Translations under genes and position numbers: made by a program | Notes under the pieces: generated by a model | What the model was told of the DNA's origin: nothing | The model's database searches: none | The model's input: the letters and a program-made list of their open reading frames with translations, nothing else | In this document: positions 1 through 9,238 of the stretch, one piece after another | How the letters are laid out: the number at the start of each line of letters is the position of its first letter | How positions within the stretch are numbered: the first letter of the stretch is position 1 | Assembly (NCBI GenBank): GCA_944321365.1 | Contig: CALULA010000002.1 | Span: 266,581-330,580 of the forward strand | Length of the DNA stretch: 64,000 nucleotides | Reading direction: 5' to 3' | Source of the DNA: an uncultured Paraprevotella sp. | GTDB taxonomy: Bacteria > Bacteroidota > Bacteroidia > Bacteroidales > Bacteroidaceae

Positions 1-536
1 TTGCCATCTATATGGTGCCGGGTCTGTGGGGCGCTCCGCTGAAAGCCATCAGTGCGTTCTCGCCCCCGATGAACACCCAGGACTTCAGTCTGTATGAGAA
101 CGAGGTGAAGCCTCATTTTCTGGACTACGATGCAGGTATGGAGTATGCCCGCAGGGAGGGCAAGCCGGTGCTGGTGGACTTCACGGGCTACGGTTGTGTG
201 AACTGCCGCAAGATGGAGCTGGCCGTATGGTCGGACCAGAAAGTGGCCGACATCATGCAGGATGACTACGTGCTGATCTCGCTCTATGTGGACGACAAGA
301 CCAAGCTGCCGGAACCGGTCAAGGTGGTGGAGAACGGACAGGAGCGTACGCTGCGTACGGTGGGCGACAGATGGAGTTACCTGCAGCGGAGCAAGTTCGG
401 TGCCAACGCCCAGCCTTTCTATGTGCTGCTCGACAATGAGGGGCGTCCGCTGAACGGTGCCTATTCCTACGATGAGGACGTCAACAAGTATGTCGGTTTC
501 CTGCAGACCGGACTGAAGAACTACAAGGACAGATAA
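1..536 (+). CDS. DsbD-like thiol:disulfide protein, C-terminal part (5' cut by window)
   Basis: The reading frame is open from the first bases, so the start codon lies outside the window. The visible part begins with the end of a membrane helix (VPGLWGAPLKAISAF). After a short linker comes a thioredoxin-fold domain with the motif GYGCVNCRKME around residues 60-70 of the visible part, a CxxC redox centre as in the C-terminal domain of DsbD/ScsB-type proteins. These proteins carry electrons from cytoplasmic thioredoxin across the inner membrane to periplasmic thiol partners. The membrane domain is not visible, so the full architecture is inferred. The gene ends in TAA and is followed by two hairpins. 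Confidence 0.8.
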   Translation, partial: AIYMVPGLWGAPLKAISAFSPPMNTQDFSLYENEVKPHFLDYDAGMEYARREGKPVLVDFTGYGCVNCRKMELAVWSDQKVADIMQDDYVLISLYVDDKTKLPEPVKVVENGQERTLRTVGDRWSYLQRSKFGANAQPFYVLLDNEGRPLNGAYSYDEDVNKYVGFLQTGLKNYKDR

Positions 537-561
537 GGGAGGGCTGCAGGCTCTCCCCGGA

Positions 562-608
562 CAGAGGGGGCGGAGAGGTGCCGGAGCGGTACGTTTCCGC
601 CCCCTCTG
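562..608 (+). terminator. GC-rich inverted repeat after the DsbD-like gene
   Basis: A perfect 13-bp inverted repeat (562-574 with 596-608) lies 25 bp after the stop codon. No T-run follows, so it may be an RNA 3'-end stabiliser or a weak terminator. Confidence 0.35.
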
Positions 609-660
609 CCGTTTGTCCCGGTCGCAAGGCACTGCGAGGGCCGTGGCCCGTTTCCTGCAG

Positions 661-698
661 GCCCGTATGCCGCATGCGGGCTTTTAACTTTCTTTTTC
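661..698 (+). terminator. hairpin plus T-rich tract
   Basis: GCCCGTATGC pairs with GCATGCGGGC (661-681, one G-T wobble) and is followed by TTTTAACTTTCTTTTT. This looks like an intrinsic terminator separating the DsbD-like gene from the NigD-like gene. Confidence 0.45.
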
Positions 699-764
699 AT
701 CTGTCGGTGCAAGATTTCCGTCATGCGGCGGTTTGATGATTAGAGAATGCAAATCGGAGGAAAG

Positions 765-1517
765 ATGAAAAAAGTACATGTCTTATGGTTGGTCTGCGGA
801 CTGCTGTCCGTTTCAGCCTTGTTCCATTCCTGTTCGGACGATGATGACGAGGTGTACGTATGGTACCCTTATTACTCTTACCCGAACGCGGTGGTGACGG
901 TCAAGGGTGGCACGGACTCCTGCTACCTGCAGCTGGACGACAGCACGACGCTCAGGCCGGTGAACATGCCCTCTTCTCCTTTCGGAGGCAAGCAGGTGAG
1001 GGCCTTGGTCAATTTCGAGGATGCGAACGAGGACGGCCGCTACTGTACGCGGGCGGTCTACGTGAACTGGATTGACAGTATCCTGACAAAGGATGTCGTG
1101 CCGGATTCGGCTTTGGTCAACGACTCACTCTATGGTAATGACCCCGTGGATATTGTGGACGACTGGCTGACGGTTGCCGAGGACGGCTACCTCACCCTGC
1201 GCTTCTCAGCCCTGTGGGGCGACCGAGGGATTGCCCATCGTGTGAACCTGCTCGTAGGCGGTAATCCGGATGATCCCTACGAAGTGGAGTTCCGGCACGA
1301 TGCCTGCGGCGACAAGGGGGTGAGCCAGAGTGATGCCCTGGTGGCTTTCGACCTGAGCCGGCTCCCCGACACGGAGGGACGCACTGTCAGGCTGACGCTG
1401 GTATGGCAGTCGCCCAAGGGCAGGCGGACGGCAGAGTTCGATTACTGCACCCGCAAGGGGACGGGAGACACGGAAGAGTTGGTGAAAGGCCTGCGGCGTG
1501 GGGGTCTGGTGCGTTGA
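765..1517 (+). CDS. NigD-like lipoprotein
   Basis: This is an exported lipoprotein of 250 residues. The N-terminus MKKVHVLWLVCGLLSVSALFHSC is a signal peptide with a lipobox Cys, followed by an acidic stretch (SDDDDE). The body resembles the NigD-like family of Bacteroidetes, beta-rich lipoproteins first named from a bacteriocin-associated operon whose function is not established. I chose the ATG at 765 over the in-frame ATG at 747 because a GGAGG ribosome site lies just before it and the signal peptide starts there. It stands alone between hairpins and an ECF sigma gene. Confidence 0.7.
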   Translation: MKKVHVLWLVCGLLSVSALFHSCSDDDDEVYVWYPYYSYPNAVVTVKGGTDSCYLQLDDSTTLRPVNMPSSPFGGKQVRALVNFEDANEDGRYCTRAVYVNWIDSILTKDVVPDSALVNDSLYGNDPVDIVDDWLTVAEDGYLTLRFSALWGDRGIAHRVNLLVGGNPDDPYEVEFRHDACGDKGVSQSDALVAFDLSRLPDTEGRTVRLTLVWQSPKGRRTAEFDYCTRKGTGDTEELVKGLRRGGLVR

Positions 1518-1612
1518 CGGAGGATGATGTGTTGCAGGAGGAAAGCGGTAATTGCAGGTCTGTCCGCCATACGTTTTGAAACAGGCCGTCGGGTGGCGGC
1601 AGTGTCTACGGA

Positions 1613-2182
1613 ATGATGTGGGGCGGAGGCGGAAGTGAACAGGACTTGGTCCGGGACGTGCAGCGGGGCGACCGTTCGGCGATGAAGTTGTTATACTGTC
1701 GTTATGCGGGTTGCCTCACTGCCGTGTGTACCCGTTATCTGGGTGGTTCGGACGAGGCCAAGGACGTGCTTCAGGACTGTTTCGTGAAGATTTTCGCCTC
1801 CATCGGCAGCTTCAAGTGGCGGGGCGACGGTTCGCTCCGGGCGTGGATGGCCCGCATCGTGGTCAACGAGTCGCTGGACTTCCTGCGGCGGAGCAGACAG
1901 CTTGGGACGGTGAGCTACGAATGGGACCTGCCGGACGTGACGGAGGAGGAAGAGCCGGACACCGAGGGCCTCTCTCCAGAGGTGATTCAGGAACTGCTCT
2001 GTCGGCTGCCGGCCGGTTACCGGACCGTGTTCAACCTCTACGTGCTGGAGCGGAAGAGCCACAAGGAGATAGCTGCCCTGCTGGGCATCAGTGCCAGTAC
2101 GTCGGCATCACAGCTGCACAGGGCAAAGGCGGTGCTGGCAAAGGAAATACGGAAATTTAAATCCCATGACAATGGAAGATAA
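1613..2182 (+). CDS. ECF-family RNA polymerase sigma factor
   Basis: A 189-residue sigma-70 family protein. Region 2 is visible at about residues 25-95 (YCRYAGCLTAVC, DVLQDCFVKIF, LRAWMARIVVNESLDFLRR). Region 4 with its helix-turn-helix is at about 125-180 (LPAGYRTVFNLYVLERKSHKEIAALLGIS). Region 3 is absent, as in extracytoplasmic-function sigma factors. Its last 17 bp overlap the start of the next gene, which encodes a membrane-anchored protein with a short cytoplasmic head, so the pair probably forms a sigma/anti-sigma unit. An ATG one codon downstream (1616) could be the true start. Confidence 0.9.
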   Translation: MMWGGGGSEQDLVRDVQRGDRSAMKLLYCRYAGCLTAVCTRYLGGSDEAKDVLQDCFVKIFASIGSFKWRGDGSLRAWMARIVVNESLDFLRRSRQLGTVSYEWDLPDVTEEEEPDTEGLSPEVIQELLCRLPAGYRTVFNLYVLERKSHKEIAALLGISASTSASQLHRAKAVLAKEIRKFKSHDNGR

Positions 2183-3416
2183 ATGGTTGGATGACATCCG
2201 CAGCAAAATGGCCGGTTTCGAGGAGGCGCCTCCCGACGGGCTATGGGACGGAATCAATGCCGCGCTCGACCGGCGGCAGTCTGTCCTGGCTGCCCGTTCG
2301 CGGCGCATCGTCTGGTGGCGTCTGGCGGGAGCAGCCGCGGCTCTGCTGGCAGCCTTGCTTATGGGAATCGAACAGTGGCGGCAGCCGCAACGGCCGGTGG
2401 TGACAGCCGTGCAGCGGCCCGTGGAGAGCCAGCCGCCAGCCGGGGGTGGAACGTTGCTGGCTACAGGTCCGGTGGCGTCGGGCAGGCCTTCGGAGCCGGT
2501 TACGGAAACCGGACCCGATGCGGGACATCCGCAGGACGAGGCCGTGCGTATGCCTGATGCGCCTGAGGAGGGGGCGGTCATTGTGCCTCAGGGCGGTTCC
2601 CCGGCGGACAGCGTCGGACGGAGCATCCGCAGGGAGCAACGTGTGGAGCCAGTCAGGAGCGACGTCTTGTTGGCAGACGGCGGTCCGCGGCGGCGGTCGC
2701 ATGGCAGACTGGCCGTGGGTATTTTTGCCGCCAATGTCCCCAGTGGGGCGGTGGCCGATTACGGCGGTGGCAGGGCTTCTTTGATGAATACGGTGCTGGC
2801 TTCGGAGAAGCTGCTTCCGTTGGTGTACGGCAGTCGTGTCACGGCTACTGTCAGGTCCGTCAGCGAGCAGACGCCGCCCAAGGCTTCCATGAAGCACAAG
2901 CAGCCCGTTCGCTTCGGCGTGTCGGTGGGCTATGCGCTGAACGACAGGCTGGAGCTGGAGAGCGGCCTTTCCTACACCTACCTCTCCTCCAGTCTCTATT
3001 CGTCGGATGAGGACTATAGCTTCCGCGTGCGTCAGTCCCTGCATTATGTCGGCATACCGTTGGGCGTCAATGTCAGCCTGTGGAAGAACCGCCGCTGGGA
3101 TGTCTATCTGTCTGCTGGAGGCATGGCGGAGAAGTGCGTGGACGGCGAACTGGAGATGGACTATCGTCAGCAGGGGCAGGAGGGCTCCTCGGTCCATGAA
3201 CCGGTCAGGGAGAAGCCCTGGCAATGGTCGGTCAGCGGGGCGGCCGGAGTGCAGGTGAATCTGTCCACGTGGGCCGGTCTGTACGTAGAGCCGGGTGTGA
3301 GCTATTATTTCGACAACGGCAGTTCCGTGTCGAACATCTATAAGGAGAAGCCTTTGAACTTCAATCTGGAGCTTGGCCTCAGGTTCTCTTTCGGTCGGTT
3401 GGAGAAGAGCCGTTGA
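2166..3416 (+). CDS. membrane-anchored outer-membrane-type beta-barrel protein, probable anti-sigma partner
   Basis: From the ATG at 2166 the protein has 416 residues in three parts. Residues 1-47 are a hydrophilic head (DKWLDDIRSKMAGFEEAPPDGLW) typical of Bacteroidetes anti-sigma-like proteins. Residues 48-68 form one hydrophobic helix (IVWWRLAGAAAALLAALLMGI). A long Pro/Gly/Ala/Arg-rich linker follows, and residues 246-416 are beta strands with alternating hydrophobic residues (RFGVSVGYALNDRLELESGLSYTY ... FNLELGLRFSF), like an outer-membrane beta-barrel of the OMP_b-brl_2 type. The 17-bp overlap with the sigma gene suggests translational coupling. An inner-membrane anchor joined to a barrel is topologically odd. 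The anti-sigma role is inferred from position and the head. Confidence 0.65.
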   Translation: MTMEDKWLDDIRSKMAGFEEAPPDGLWDGINAALDRRQSVLAARSRRIVWWRLAGAAAALLAALLMGIEQWRQPQRPVVTAVQRPVESQPPAGGGTLLATGPVASGRPSEPVTETGPDAGHPQDEAVRMPDAPEEGAVIVPQGGSPADSVGRSIRREQRVEPVRSDVLLADGGPRRRSHGRLAVGIFAANVPSGAVADYGGGRASLMNTVLASEKLLPLVYGSRVTATVRSVSEQTPPKASMKHKQPVRFGVSVGYALNDRLELESGLSYTYLSSSLYSSDEDYSFRVRQSLHYVGIPLGVNVSLWKNRRWDVYLSAGGMAEKCVDGELEMDYRQQGQEGSSVHEPVREKPWQWSVSGAAGVQVNLSTWAGLYVEPGVSYYFDNGSSVSNIYKEKPLNFNLELGLRFSFGRLEKSR

Positions 3417-3485
3417 ACGGGGCTGTTTGCGTCAAGGGGGGCGCAAAGCCCATCCGTTTGTTTCTTTTAGGTTTTCCTGATGCTT

Positions 3486-3572
3486 TCCGCAGTGTTCCGG
3501 ATGTTTGTGCGGAAAGCGCGGCGGCCCTTGCGCGGGGACAGTTTTCCTGTTGCGCAAGGGCACCGTTTTTTC
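3486..3572. repeat. 22-bp-phased TGCGCA-type dyad array A1
   Basis: Four units start at 3486 (TCCGCA), 3508 (TGCGGA), 3529 (TGCGCG) and 3551 (TGCGCA), giving steps of 22, 21 and 22 bp. The array occupies the spacer between two convergent genes. The sequence between cores is not conserved. Confidence 0.6.
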
Positions 3573-3613
3573 CTGTGCATGGAGTCCGGGAGGAGTGCCG
3601 ATGGCGGCATGCC

Positions 3614-6469
3614 TCATTCGTTGAATACGCAGCGTCCGTCGGGAGTGATGCCCTCGGCAGAGATTCGGATGTCGTGGCAGGAGGAGTTGTTGTAGAACTC
3701 GATGACGGCCTTTCCGTTCTGGTCCGTGGTCACGTCGGGTGCCCAGAAAAGGGTTCGGCGGAAGTCCTCCATGGGCGGCAGCACGCTGTAGTCGTTCATC
3801 TCGAATGTGGAGGGCACGTTGTAGCCCTGGAAGTAAGTGCGGCGCAGTCCCTTGACCTGTCCGAAGAACGTGTGGTGGGTGTAGACGAACACCGTCACGG
3901 GCATCTGTATGTTCTCGTTGGCGAACTTGATGTAGTCGCGCCACGTGGACTGGTCTTCGGCCACGTAGACCGATTTCACCTCGTCCAGAAAGAGCGGCAT
4001 CTCCGCCGTCCGGTGGGCGGTGGTGCGGCAGTAGATCACTTTCAGTTCCGGTTTGGTTGGGGTAAACTGACTACTTGTGCTTCCTGTCGAGCCTAATGTT
4101 CCTATGTTCTTGTCCGGTATGCCGGGATTAGGGGGATGGTTGTAGTTTACGCCCGTGATGGAGTAATAGGAGTTGTCGATGACCCACACGATGGGGCGGC
4201 TGTCGTACGTCAGTCCGTCCTTATAGATGTGGTATTCCTCATCGATGACCACCGAGCCTATTTTCATATAACCGAGAAGCAATTCAAAGTTGTTGGCTTT
4301 CTGTGCTGATGAGGCATAGTCGGGATTCCTTTCCGGCTCCATCAGCTTCACGTTCTCTTCCCAGTCCTCTTCCGGTGTCTCATCGCGGACAACGTTGGTC
4401 TCGCCCGTGAAATACCGGTTGCGTTCTTTCAGCCAGTCCTGGAACGTGGGGATTTCCTCGCCGCTGTCGGCGATGCGGTCCACGGCGGCGTCACAGTCGT
4501 AGTAAAGGAACGCCTTTTTCCGCCCCACGGCCTCCGTTTCCCAGGCCACGCGCGGATTTTCGTACACCCATCGGTCGTTCACCCGCACGGTGGGCAGCAG
4601 GATGTGGCGTTGCTCCTTTGGCGGTGCCAGGGTGTCCGTGTCTTCAAACGTCGCGAAACGCAGGCGGCCTTTGCCGTTCTCTGCCACGGGTACGGTTTCG
4701 CCCCACTGGATGGGGCGCGGGGGCGGGGAGAAGTTGCGGCGGATGCCGATGCGGAAGTCCTCCCGGTCCTTTTTGCCCTTGGCCTTGAGGAAGAGCGACC
4801 ACCGCCCGCTGCAGTCGGGCAGGTTGAACACATATTGTCCGGCACTGTCGGTGCGCGTCTCTCCTTTCAGCGATTCCCCACTCCGGTTGTAGAGGTAGGC
4901 CGTGAGTTTCAGGTCCGTTGTTTTCTGCCGCTTGCGGGCGGGGAGCACTTGTCCATCAAGGTACAGGCCGTCTTCCACCGGTTGTGTGGGCATGGCCGCC
5001 GGTTCTGTTCCGGCCATCACCCGCCAGTCGTACCTCCGCCAGCCCTGTGTGAGCATCAGCAGGTCGGCGGCCCGGCGATGCTCCGCGTCGTCGCTCTCGA
5101 AGTAGTATTCCGGTCGTGCCACGTAGCCGCGCAGTTCCGAGCAGAGCAGCATGTAGGTCCGCACGTTGCCTTCGCGTCCGCCGGTGGAGGCCGCCGCATC
5201 GCGGGCCGCGAACGAGAACGTGGTGTTCGGGGCGGTTTCCGCCGTGAGGGTCACCTTTCCGCAGGGGCGGAGCTGCGTGGCGGAGGTTCGGATGCGTATG
5301 CTGTCCGCCTGTTCGGGGCGTGGTGGGATGAACACCTGCCGTTCCGCCCATATCCTGCCGTTGCCGTCGAACACGGTGAGCTGGCTCACGCCTGTCGGCA
5401 TGTCGGCGCGGTTGAAGTAGAAAGCATTCGGTGCCACGCCCGTGCGGAACGAGTGTGCCGCCACTATCGTCCCGCCGTTCTGCAGCGTCATGCCCCAAGT
5501 GCGGCCCATCAGTTCCGGTGATGCGGCCACTTCCACTTGCACCTTGTCGTTCAGCAGCGTGTTCACCCGCAGGGCGCAGCCCTCACGTTCCGGTGCCGGT
5601 AGGGTGAAGGTGCGTTCACGCCCTGTGCTGTCCGTGAACACGAGTGTGGCTTTTTCTTCCGATGGGGTGTAGGTAAACAGACCGCGTCCCTCGCTGTCGG
5701 TCTCGGTGGTGGCCATGGTTTTTCCCTCGCCTGTCGTGAGGCGGACAGTGCCGGGGACGGGCCGCCCTTCGTCGTCTGTCAGCCAGAAGGCCATGCAGCC
5801 CTCCAGTCCCAGCACGTGACTGCCCCCTTCGGGATAGAGCCGCAGCGTGACGCCCCGCCCGTCCACGGTGTGTGCTCCGGGCGGGCGGACGGGAGTTTCC
5901 TCCTCTCCGGTTTCCTCCTGGTCCGCTTCCTGCCGTACGCTGGGCATCCGTTGTTTGCCTGTTTCTATATGAATGGTTGCTTTCGAGTAGTCACCCGGAT
6001 GGCGTGGCCGTTCAAAGATGGGGAACACCCGCGAGAAGCACGCTCCTGTTCCCCAGTTCGTCATATAGCGTGTGTAGGCTCTTACTTCATAGAACCCGGA
6101 GGTGAGGAGCTTGTCCAGTCGGATGTCGCCGTGCCCCTGTCCGTTCTCCAGTTTCACCTTGCGCCGCTCCACCACGTCGCCCGCCGCATTGAGCAGTTCC
6201 ACGTACAGCACCTGGCTCAGGTCCGTCGGCACTTCTTTGTCCGTCCGCACGGCATAGGCCTTGAACCAGATGATCTCGCCAATGAAGTATCCCGTGTTGT
6301 CGAAGTGCAGGTATACCTTCTCCTGCGGGTACAGCCGGTTGAACTGTTCCACGCAGGCTGCTCGCTCCTGCAGAGGCAGCAGGGATTCATCTCTCTGCCC
6401 CCAAACATGTGCGGGCAGAGTGACGGCTGTACAGGACAGGGCGAGCAACAGGGGGCGGAGGTGTTTCAT
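3614..6469 (-). CDS. large exported MG2/macroglobulin-like protein, paralog 1
   Basis: A 951-residue exported protein with signal peptide MKHLRPLLLALSCTAVTLPAHVWG. The N-terminal segment (YPQEKVYLHFDNTGYFIGE, IIWFKAYAVRTD) and the YPEGG motif near residue 215 are hallmarks of a widespread Bacteroidetes family annotated as MG2-domain or plug-like proteins, with alpha-2-macroglobulin-type beta-sandwich modules. The C-terminus (LFWAPDVTTDQNGKAVIEF) is typical of the same family. No thioester motif was seen. The biochemical role is unknown to me; envelope location is inferred from the signal peptide. It follows paralog 2 by 20 bp in one likely operon. Around 4040-4300 a low-complexity insertion is absent from paralog 2. 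Confidence 0.6.
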   Translation of the reverse strand: MKHLRPLLLALSCTAVTLPAHVWGQRDESLLPLQERAACVEQFNRLYPQEKVYLHFDNTGYFIGEIIWFKAYAVRTDKEVPTDLSQVLYVELLNAAGDVVERRKVKLENGQGHGDIRLDKLLTSGFYEVRAYTRYMTNWGTGACFSRVFPIFERPRHPGDYSKATIHIETGKQRMPSVRQEADQEETGEEETPVRPPGAHTVDGRGVTLRLYPEGGSHVLGLEGCMAFWLTDDEGRPVPGTVRLTTGEGKTMATTETDSEGRGLFTYTPSEEKATLVFTDSTGRERTFTLPAPEREGCALRVNTLLNDKVQVEVAASPELMGRTWGMTLQNGGTIVAAHSFRTGVAPNAFYFNRADMPTGVSQLTVFDGNGRIWAERQVFIPPRPEQADSIRIRTSATQLRPCGKVTLTAETAPNTTFSFAARDAAASTGGREGNVRTYMLLCSELRGYVARPEYYFESDDAEHRRAADLLMLTQGWRRYDWRVMAGTEPAAMPTQPVEDGLYLDGQVLPARKRQKTTDLKLTAYLYNRSGESLKGETRTDSAGQYVFNLPDCSGRWSLFLKAKGKKDREDFRIGIRRNFSPPPRPIQWGETVPVAENGKGRLRFATFEDTDTLAPPKEQRHILLPTVRVNDRWVYENPRVAWETEAVGRKKAFLYYDCDAAVDRIADSGEEIPTFQDWLKERNRYFTGETNVVRDETPEEDWEENVKLMEPERNPDYASSAQKANNFELLLGYMKIGSVVIDEEYHIYKDGLTYDSRPIVWVIDNSYYSITGVNYNHPPNPGIPDKNIGTLGSTGSTSSQFTPTKPELKVIYCRTTAHRTAEMPLFLDEVKSVYVAEDQSTWRDYIKFANENIQMPVTVFVYTHHTFFGQVKGLRRTYFQGYNVPSTFEMNDYSVLPPMEDFRRTLFWAPDVTTDQNGKAVIEFYNNSSCHDIRISAEGITPDGRCVFNE
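3636..3855. repeat. direct repeat, copy 1 (shared 3' end of the MG2-like paralogs)
   Basis: About 220 bp align without gaps to 6512-6731 at a constant offset of 2876 bp with only a handful of mismatches, while the rest of the two genes is clearly diverged. It encodes the C-terminal domain of each protein. Confidence 0.8.
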
Positions 6470-6489
6470 GGGTGTTCAGTATTTTTGTT

Positions 6490-9066
6490 TTATTTGTTGA
6501 AAATGCAGTGCCCGTCGGGAGTGATGCCCTCGGCGGAGATTCGGATGTCGTGGCAGGAGGAGTTGTTGTAGAACTCGATGACGGCCTTTCCGTTTTGGTC
6601 CGTGGTCACGTCGGGTGCCCAGAAAAGGGTTCGGCGGAAGTCCTCCATGGGTGGCAGCACGCTGTAGTCGTTCATCTCGAATGTGGAGGGCACGTTGTAG
6701 CCTTGGAAATGAGTGCGGCGCAGGCCTTTGACGTTGCGCAGGAACTTATGGTGGGTGTACAGGAAAACCGTTACGGGGGTAATGCCGTAAAGTTCTTTTC
6801 CTCCATATTTGCGCCAAGTGGTCAGGTCATCGCAGATATGGATGGATTTCACATCGTCAAGGAATACCGGAAACATGTCGGCACGGCTGCTGTTATTGTT
6901 GAGCACCCAGTGTACGGGCCGTCCTTTGTACCACCATTGGCGGTCTCCTCTAACCCCCCAGTCATAGCTGAAGAATGGATTCTTTTCATCCAGCCAGTCC
7001 TCGAAAGCCGGTATTTCCTCCCCTCGGTCGGCCATCCTGTCGCTTTCCTTGTCGCAGTCATAATGGACGTATGACACGTGTGCCCCGCTGATTTCATTCT
7101 CCCATGCTGCCCGTGCGTTTTCAAAGGGCCTCTTCTCTTTCACCTGCACTTCCGGCATGGCGATGATGTCCCGTGAGGGCAGGAGCGGTGTGTCGGACAG
7201 CCCCGTGCTGTCGCGTCTGATGGTGAGGTTGGCCTCCGTTGGTGGAGCCTGGACCGTCTCTTCCGCCGTGACGGAGCGTAGCGGGGGCGAGAAGTGTCGG
7301 TTGATGGCCATGTAGTAGCTCTTGTCCTTTCCCCCTTTCTGTGTTTTCAGCATCATGTTCCACTCTCCGTAGATGTCCGGCAGGCTGAAGGCATAGAATC
7401 CCGTGCTGTCCGTCACCGTGTGTCCGGTGAGGCTGGCCCCCTGACTGTTGTAGAGGTAGGCCGACAGCTTCACGCCGTCCACCGGATTCCATCTCCATTT
7501 CCGGTTGAGCCGCCCGAAGAGGTATAGCCTGTCCTCCACCGGCTGCTCCACCCTGAAGGTGGCATTTCCGCTCATTGTCCGCCAGTCGTAGCGTCTCCAT
7601 CCCTGCACCATCATCAGCAGGTCTGCCGCCCTGCGGTGCTCCGTGTCGTCCGATTCAAAGTAGAATTCAGGCCGGTGCACGTATCCCCCGATTTCCGAGG
7701 CGAGCATCAGCCATGCCTGCGGGTTCATGCTGCGTCCTCCGGTGGCCGATGCCACGTCTGTGGCAGAGAACGAGAAAGTGGTCTGCGGCAGGGCGGTGAC
7801 AGTCAGCCTGACCTGGCAGCAGGGATATAAGGTTGTGGTGAGCGGTGCGATGCGTATGGTGTCTGCGGGTTGCGGATCGGGCCTCACGAACACGAGCCGT
7901 TCGGACAGGATCTCGCCCTTGCGGTCGAAGAGTGTGAACTGGCTTACTCCTCCGGGCAGCATCCGGCGTGGAAATGCCAGGGTCAGGCCACTACCGGGGC
8001 TTACCTCTGTCACGTCGCCATAGATGATTTTCCCGCTGTGCATGAGGGTCAGTCCCAGCGTGTCCTTCGTCAGGCTCAGGATACGCACGCCGATGGTGTC
8101 GGGGTGTGACACGGCGTCCACGCTCATCACGCATCCTTCCGCTTCGGCATCGGGCAGTCTGAACCTTCCCGCTTTCCGTCCGTGACGTGGGCTGAGACAC
8201 AGGTAGCGGGCACTGCCGTCCGGTGTGTAGCTGAACAGTCCGCGTCCCTCCCGTTCCGTGGCCACGGTGTCCTCCACCGTCCCCACCTCGTCCATGAGAT
8301 AGGCCACGGTGTCTGTCGGCAGTCCGTTTTCCGTGATCCTGAAGGCCATCCGGCAGGGCAGTCCGCAGACGGCCTTCCCGCCTTCGGGGTAGAAACCGAT
8401 GTGCACGCCTCCGCTCCCGGTCTGTGTGCTGTCCTGCTCGCGGTAGTCGGGCAGTTCCCGGTAGTAGCTCAGGCGGTCAATCTGCTTTCTGGAGTAGTCA
8501 CCCTCCCGTTCCGGTTTTTTGAATACAGGGAGCACGGCAGAGAATATTCCCCTGTGGTCCCAGTTAGTCATATAGCGTGTGTAGGCCCTGATTTCATAGA
8601 AGCCGGAGAGGAGGTAGGCGTCATCCAGTTTGAAGCATCCGTCGGCCTGTCCGTTTTCGATGCGCAGCTTGCAGGTCTTCAGCACCTCCCCTCCCGGCTG
8701 CACCAGTTCCACGTAGAGCACGCGGCTGATGTCCGTGGCGGTCTCCCGGTCCGTCCGCAGCACGTAGGCCTTGAACCAGATGGTCTCGCCGATGAAGTAT
8801 CCCGTATTGTCCAGATGCAGGTAGACTTTCTCCTGCGGGAACAGGCTGTTGAATGTCGTGATGTTGCGCATGAACGAGTGCAGACGGCGGGTGACGCTGA
8901 TGGTGTCGCCCGTCGTGGCGGCGAGGGTCGGGGCGCATGCACAGACGCACAGCATGAGCAGTATGGTCCGGCGCCAGTGCCTGTTGGGAACAGTCTGGGG
9001 AAGAAAGAAGAATCTCCTCTTCTCTTCTGTAGTGAGTCTTTTCCTGTCTGTCTTGTCCATGACCAT
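6490..9066 (-). CDS. large exported MG2/macroglobulin-like protein, paralog 2
   Basis: An 858-residue paralog of the gene downstream. It has a short charged N-terminus and a hydrophobic export segment (TILLMLCVCACAPTLA), then FPQEKVYLHLDNTGYFIGE, the FYPEGG motif and the same C-terminal domain. The frame is open further upstream to 9267, but that stretch runs through the 22-bp array A2 and has no protein character, so I start at the ATG at 9066; the ATG at 9060 is equally possible. Two diverged tandem copies with an almost identical 3' end point to duplication followed by local gene conversion. Function is unknown beyond probable envelope location. Confidence 0.6.
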   Translation of the reverse strand: MVMDKTDRKRLTTEEKRRFFFLPQTVPNRHWRRTILLMLCVCACAPTLAATTGDTISVTRRLHSFMRNITTFNSLFPQEKVYLHLDNTGYFIGETIWFKAYVLRTDRETATDISRVLYVELVQPGGEVLKTCKLRIENGQADGCFKLDDAYLLSGFYEIRAYTRYMTNWDHRGIFSAVLPVFKKPEREGDYSRKQIDRLSYYRELPDYREQDSTQTGSGGVHIGFYPEGGKAVCGLPCRMAFRITENGLPTDTVAYLMDEVGTVEDTVATEREGRGLFSYTPDGSARYLCLSPRHGRKAGRFRLPDAEAEGCVMSVDAVSHPDTIGVRILSLTKDTLGLTLMHSGKIIYGDVTEVSPGSGLTLAFPRRMLPGGVSQFTLFDRKGEILSERLVFVRPDPQPADTIRIAPLTTTLYPCCQVRLTVTALPQTTFSFSATDVASATGGRSMNPQAWLMLASEIGGYVHRPEFYFESDDTEHRRAADLLMMVQGWRRYDWRTMSGNATFRVEQPVEDRLYLFGRLNRKWRWNPVDGVKLSAYLYNSQGASLTGHTVTDSTGFYAFSLPDIYGEWNMMLKTQKGGKDKSYYMAINRHFSPPLRSVTAEETVQAPPTEANLTIRRDSTGLSDTPLLPSRDIIAMPEVQVKEKRPFENARAAWENEISGAHVSYVHYDCDKESDRMADRGEEIPAFEDWLDEKNPFFSYDWGVRGDRQWWYKGRPVHWVLNNNSSRADMFPVFLDDVKSIHICDDLTTWRKYGGKELYGITPVTVFLYTHHKFLRNVKGLRRTHFQGYNVPSTFEMNDYSVLPPMEDFRRTLFWAPDVTTDQNGKAVIEFYNNSSCHDIRISAEGITPDGHCIFNK
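6512..6731. repeat. direct repeat, copy 2 (shared 3' end of the MG2-like paralogs)
   Basis: This is the partner of 3636-3855 and encodes the C-terminal domain including NDYSVLPPMEDFRRTLFWAP, which is identical in both proteins. Confidence 0.8.
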
Positions 9067-9238
9067 GCCTGTTGATGTCTCACCACAAAGATGGACAATA
9101 AAAATCAGACTTACAATAGGGAGAGAGCAACCTGATACATGGGAGCAAAAAATTGTTACACGGGAGCAAATGCGGCGGTCGTTTTCTTCTGAAATCTGCC
9201 ATGTGTCGGGCAGTCTTACACCATTCGCCGGACGTCTT

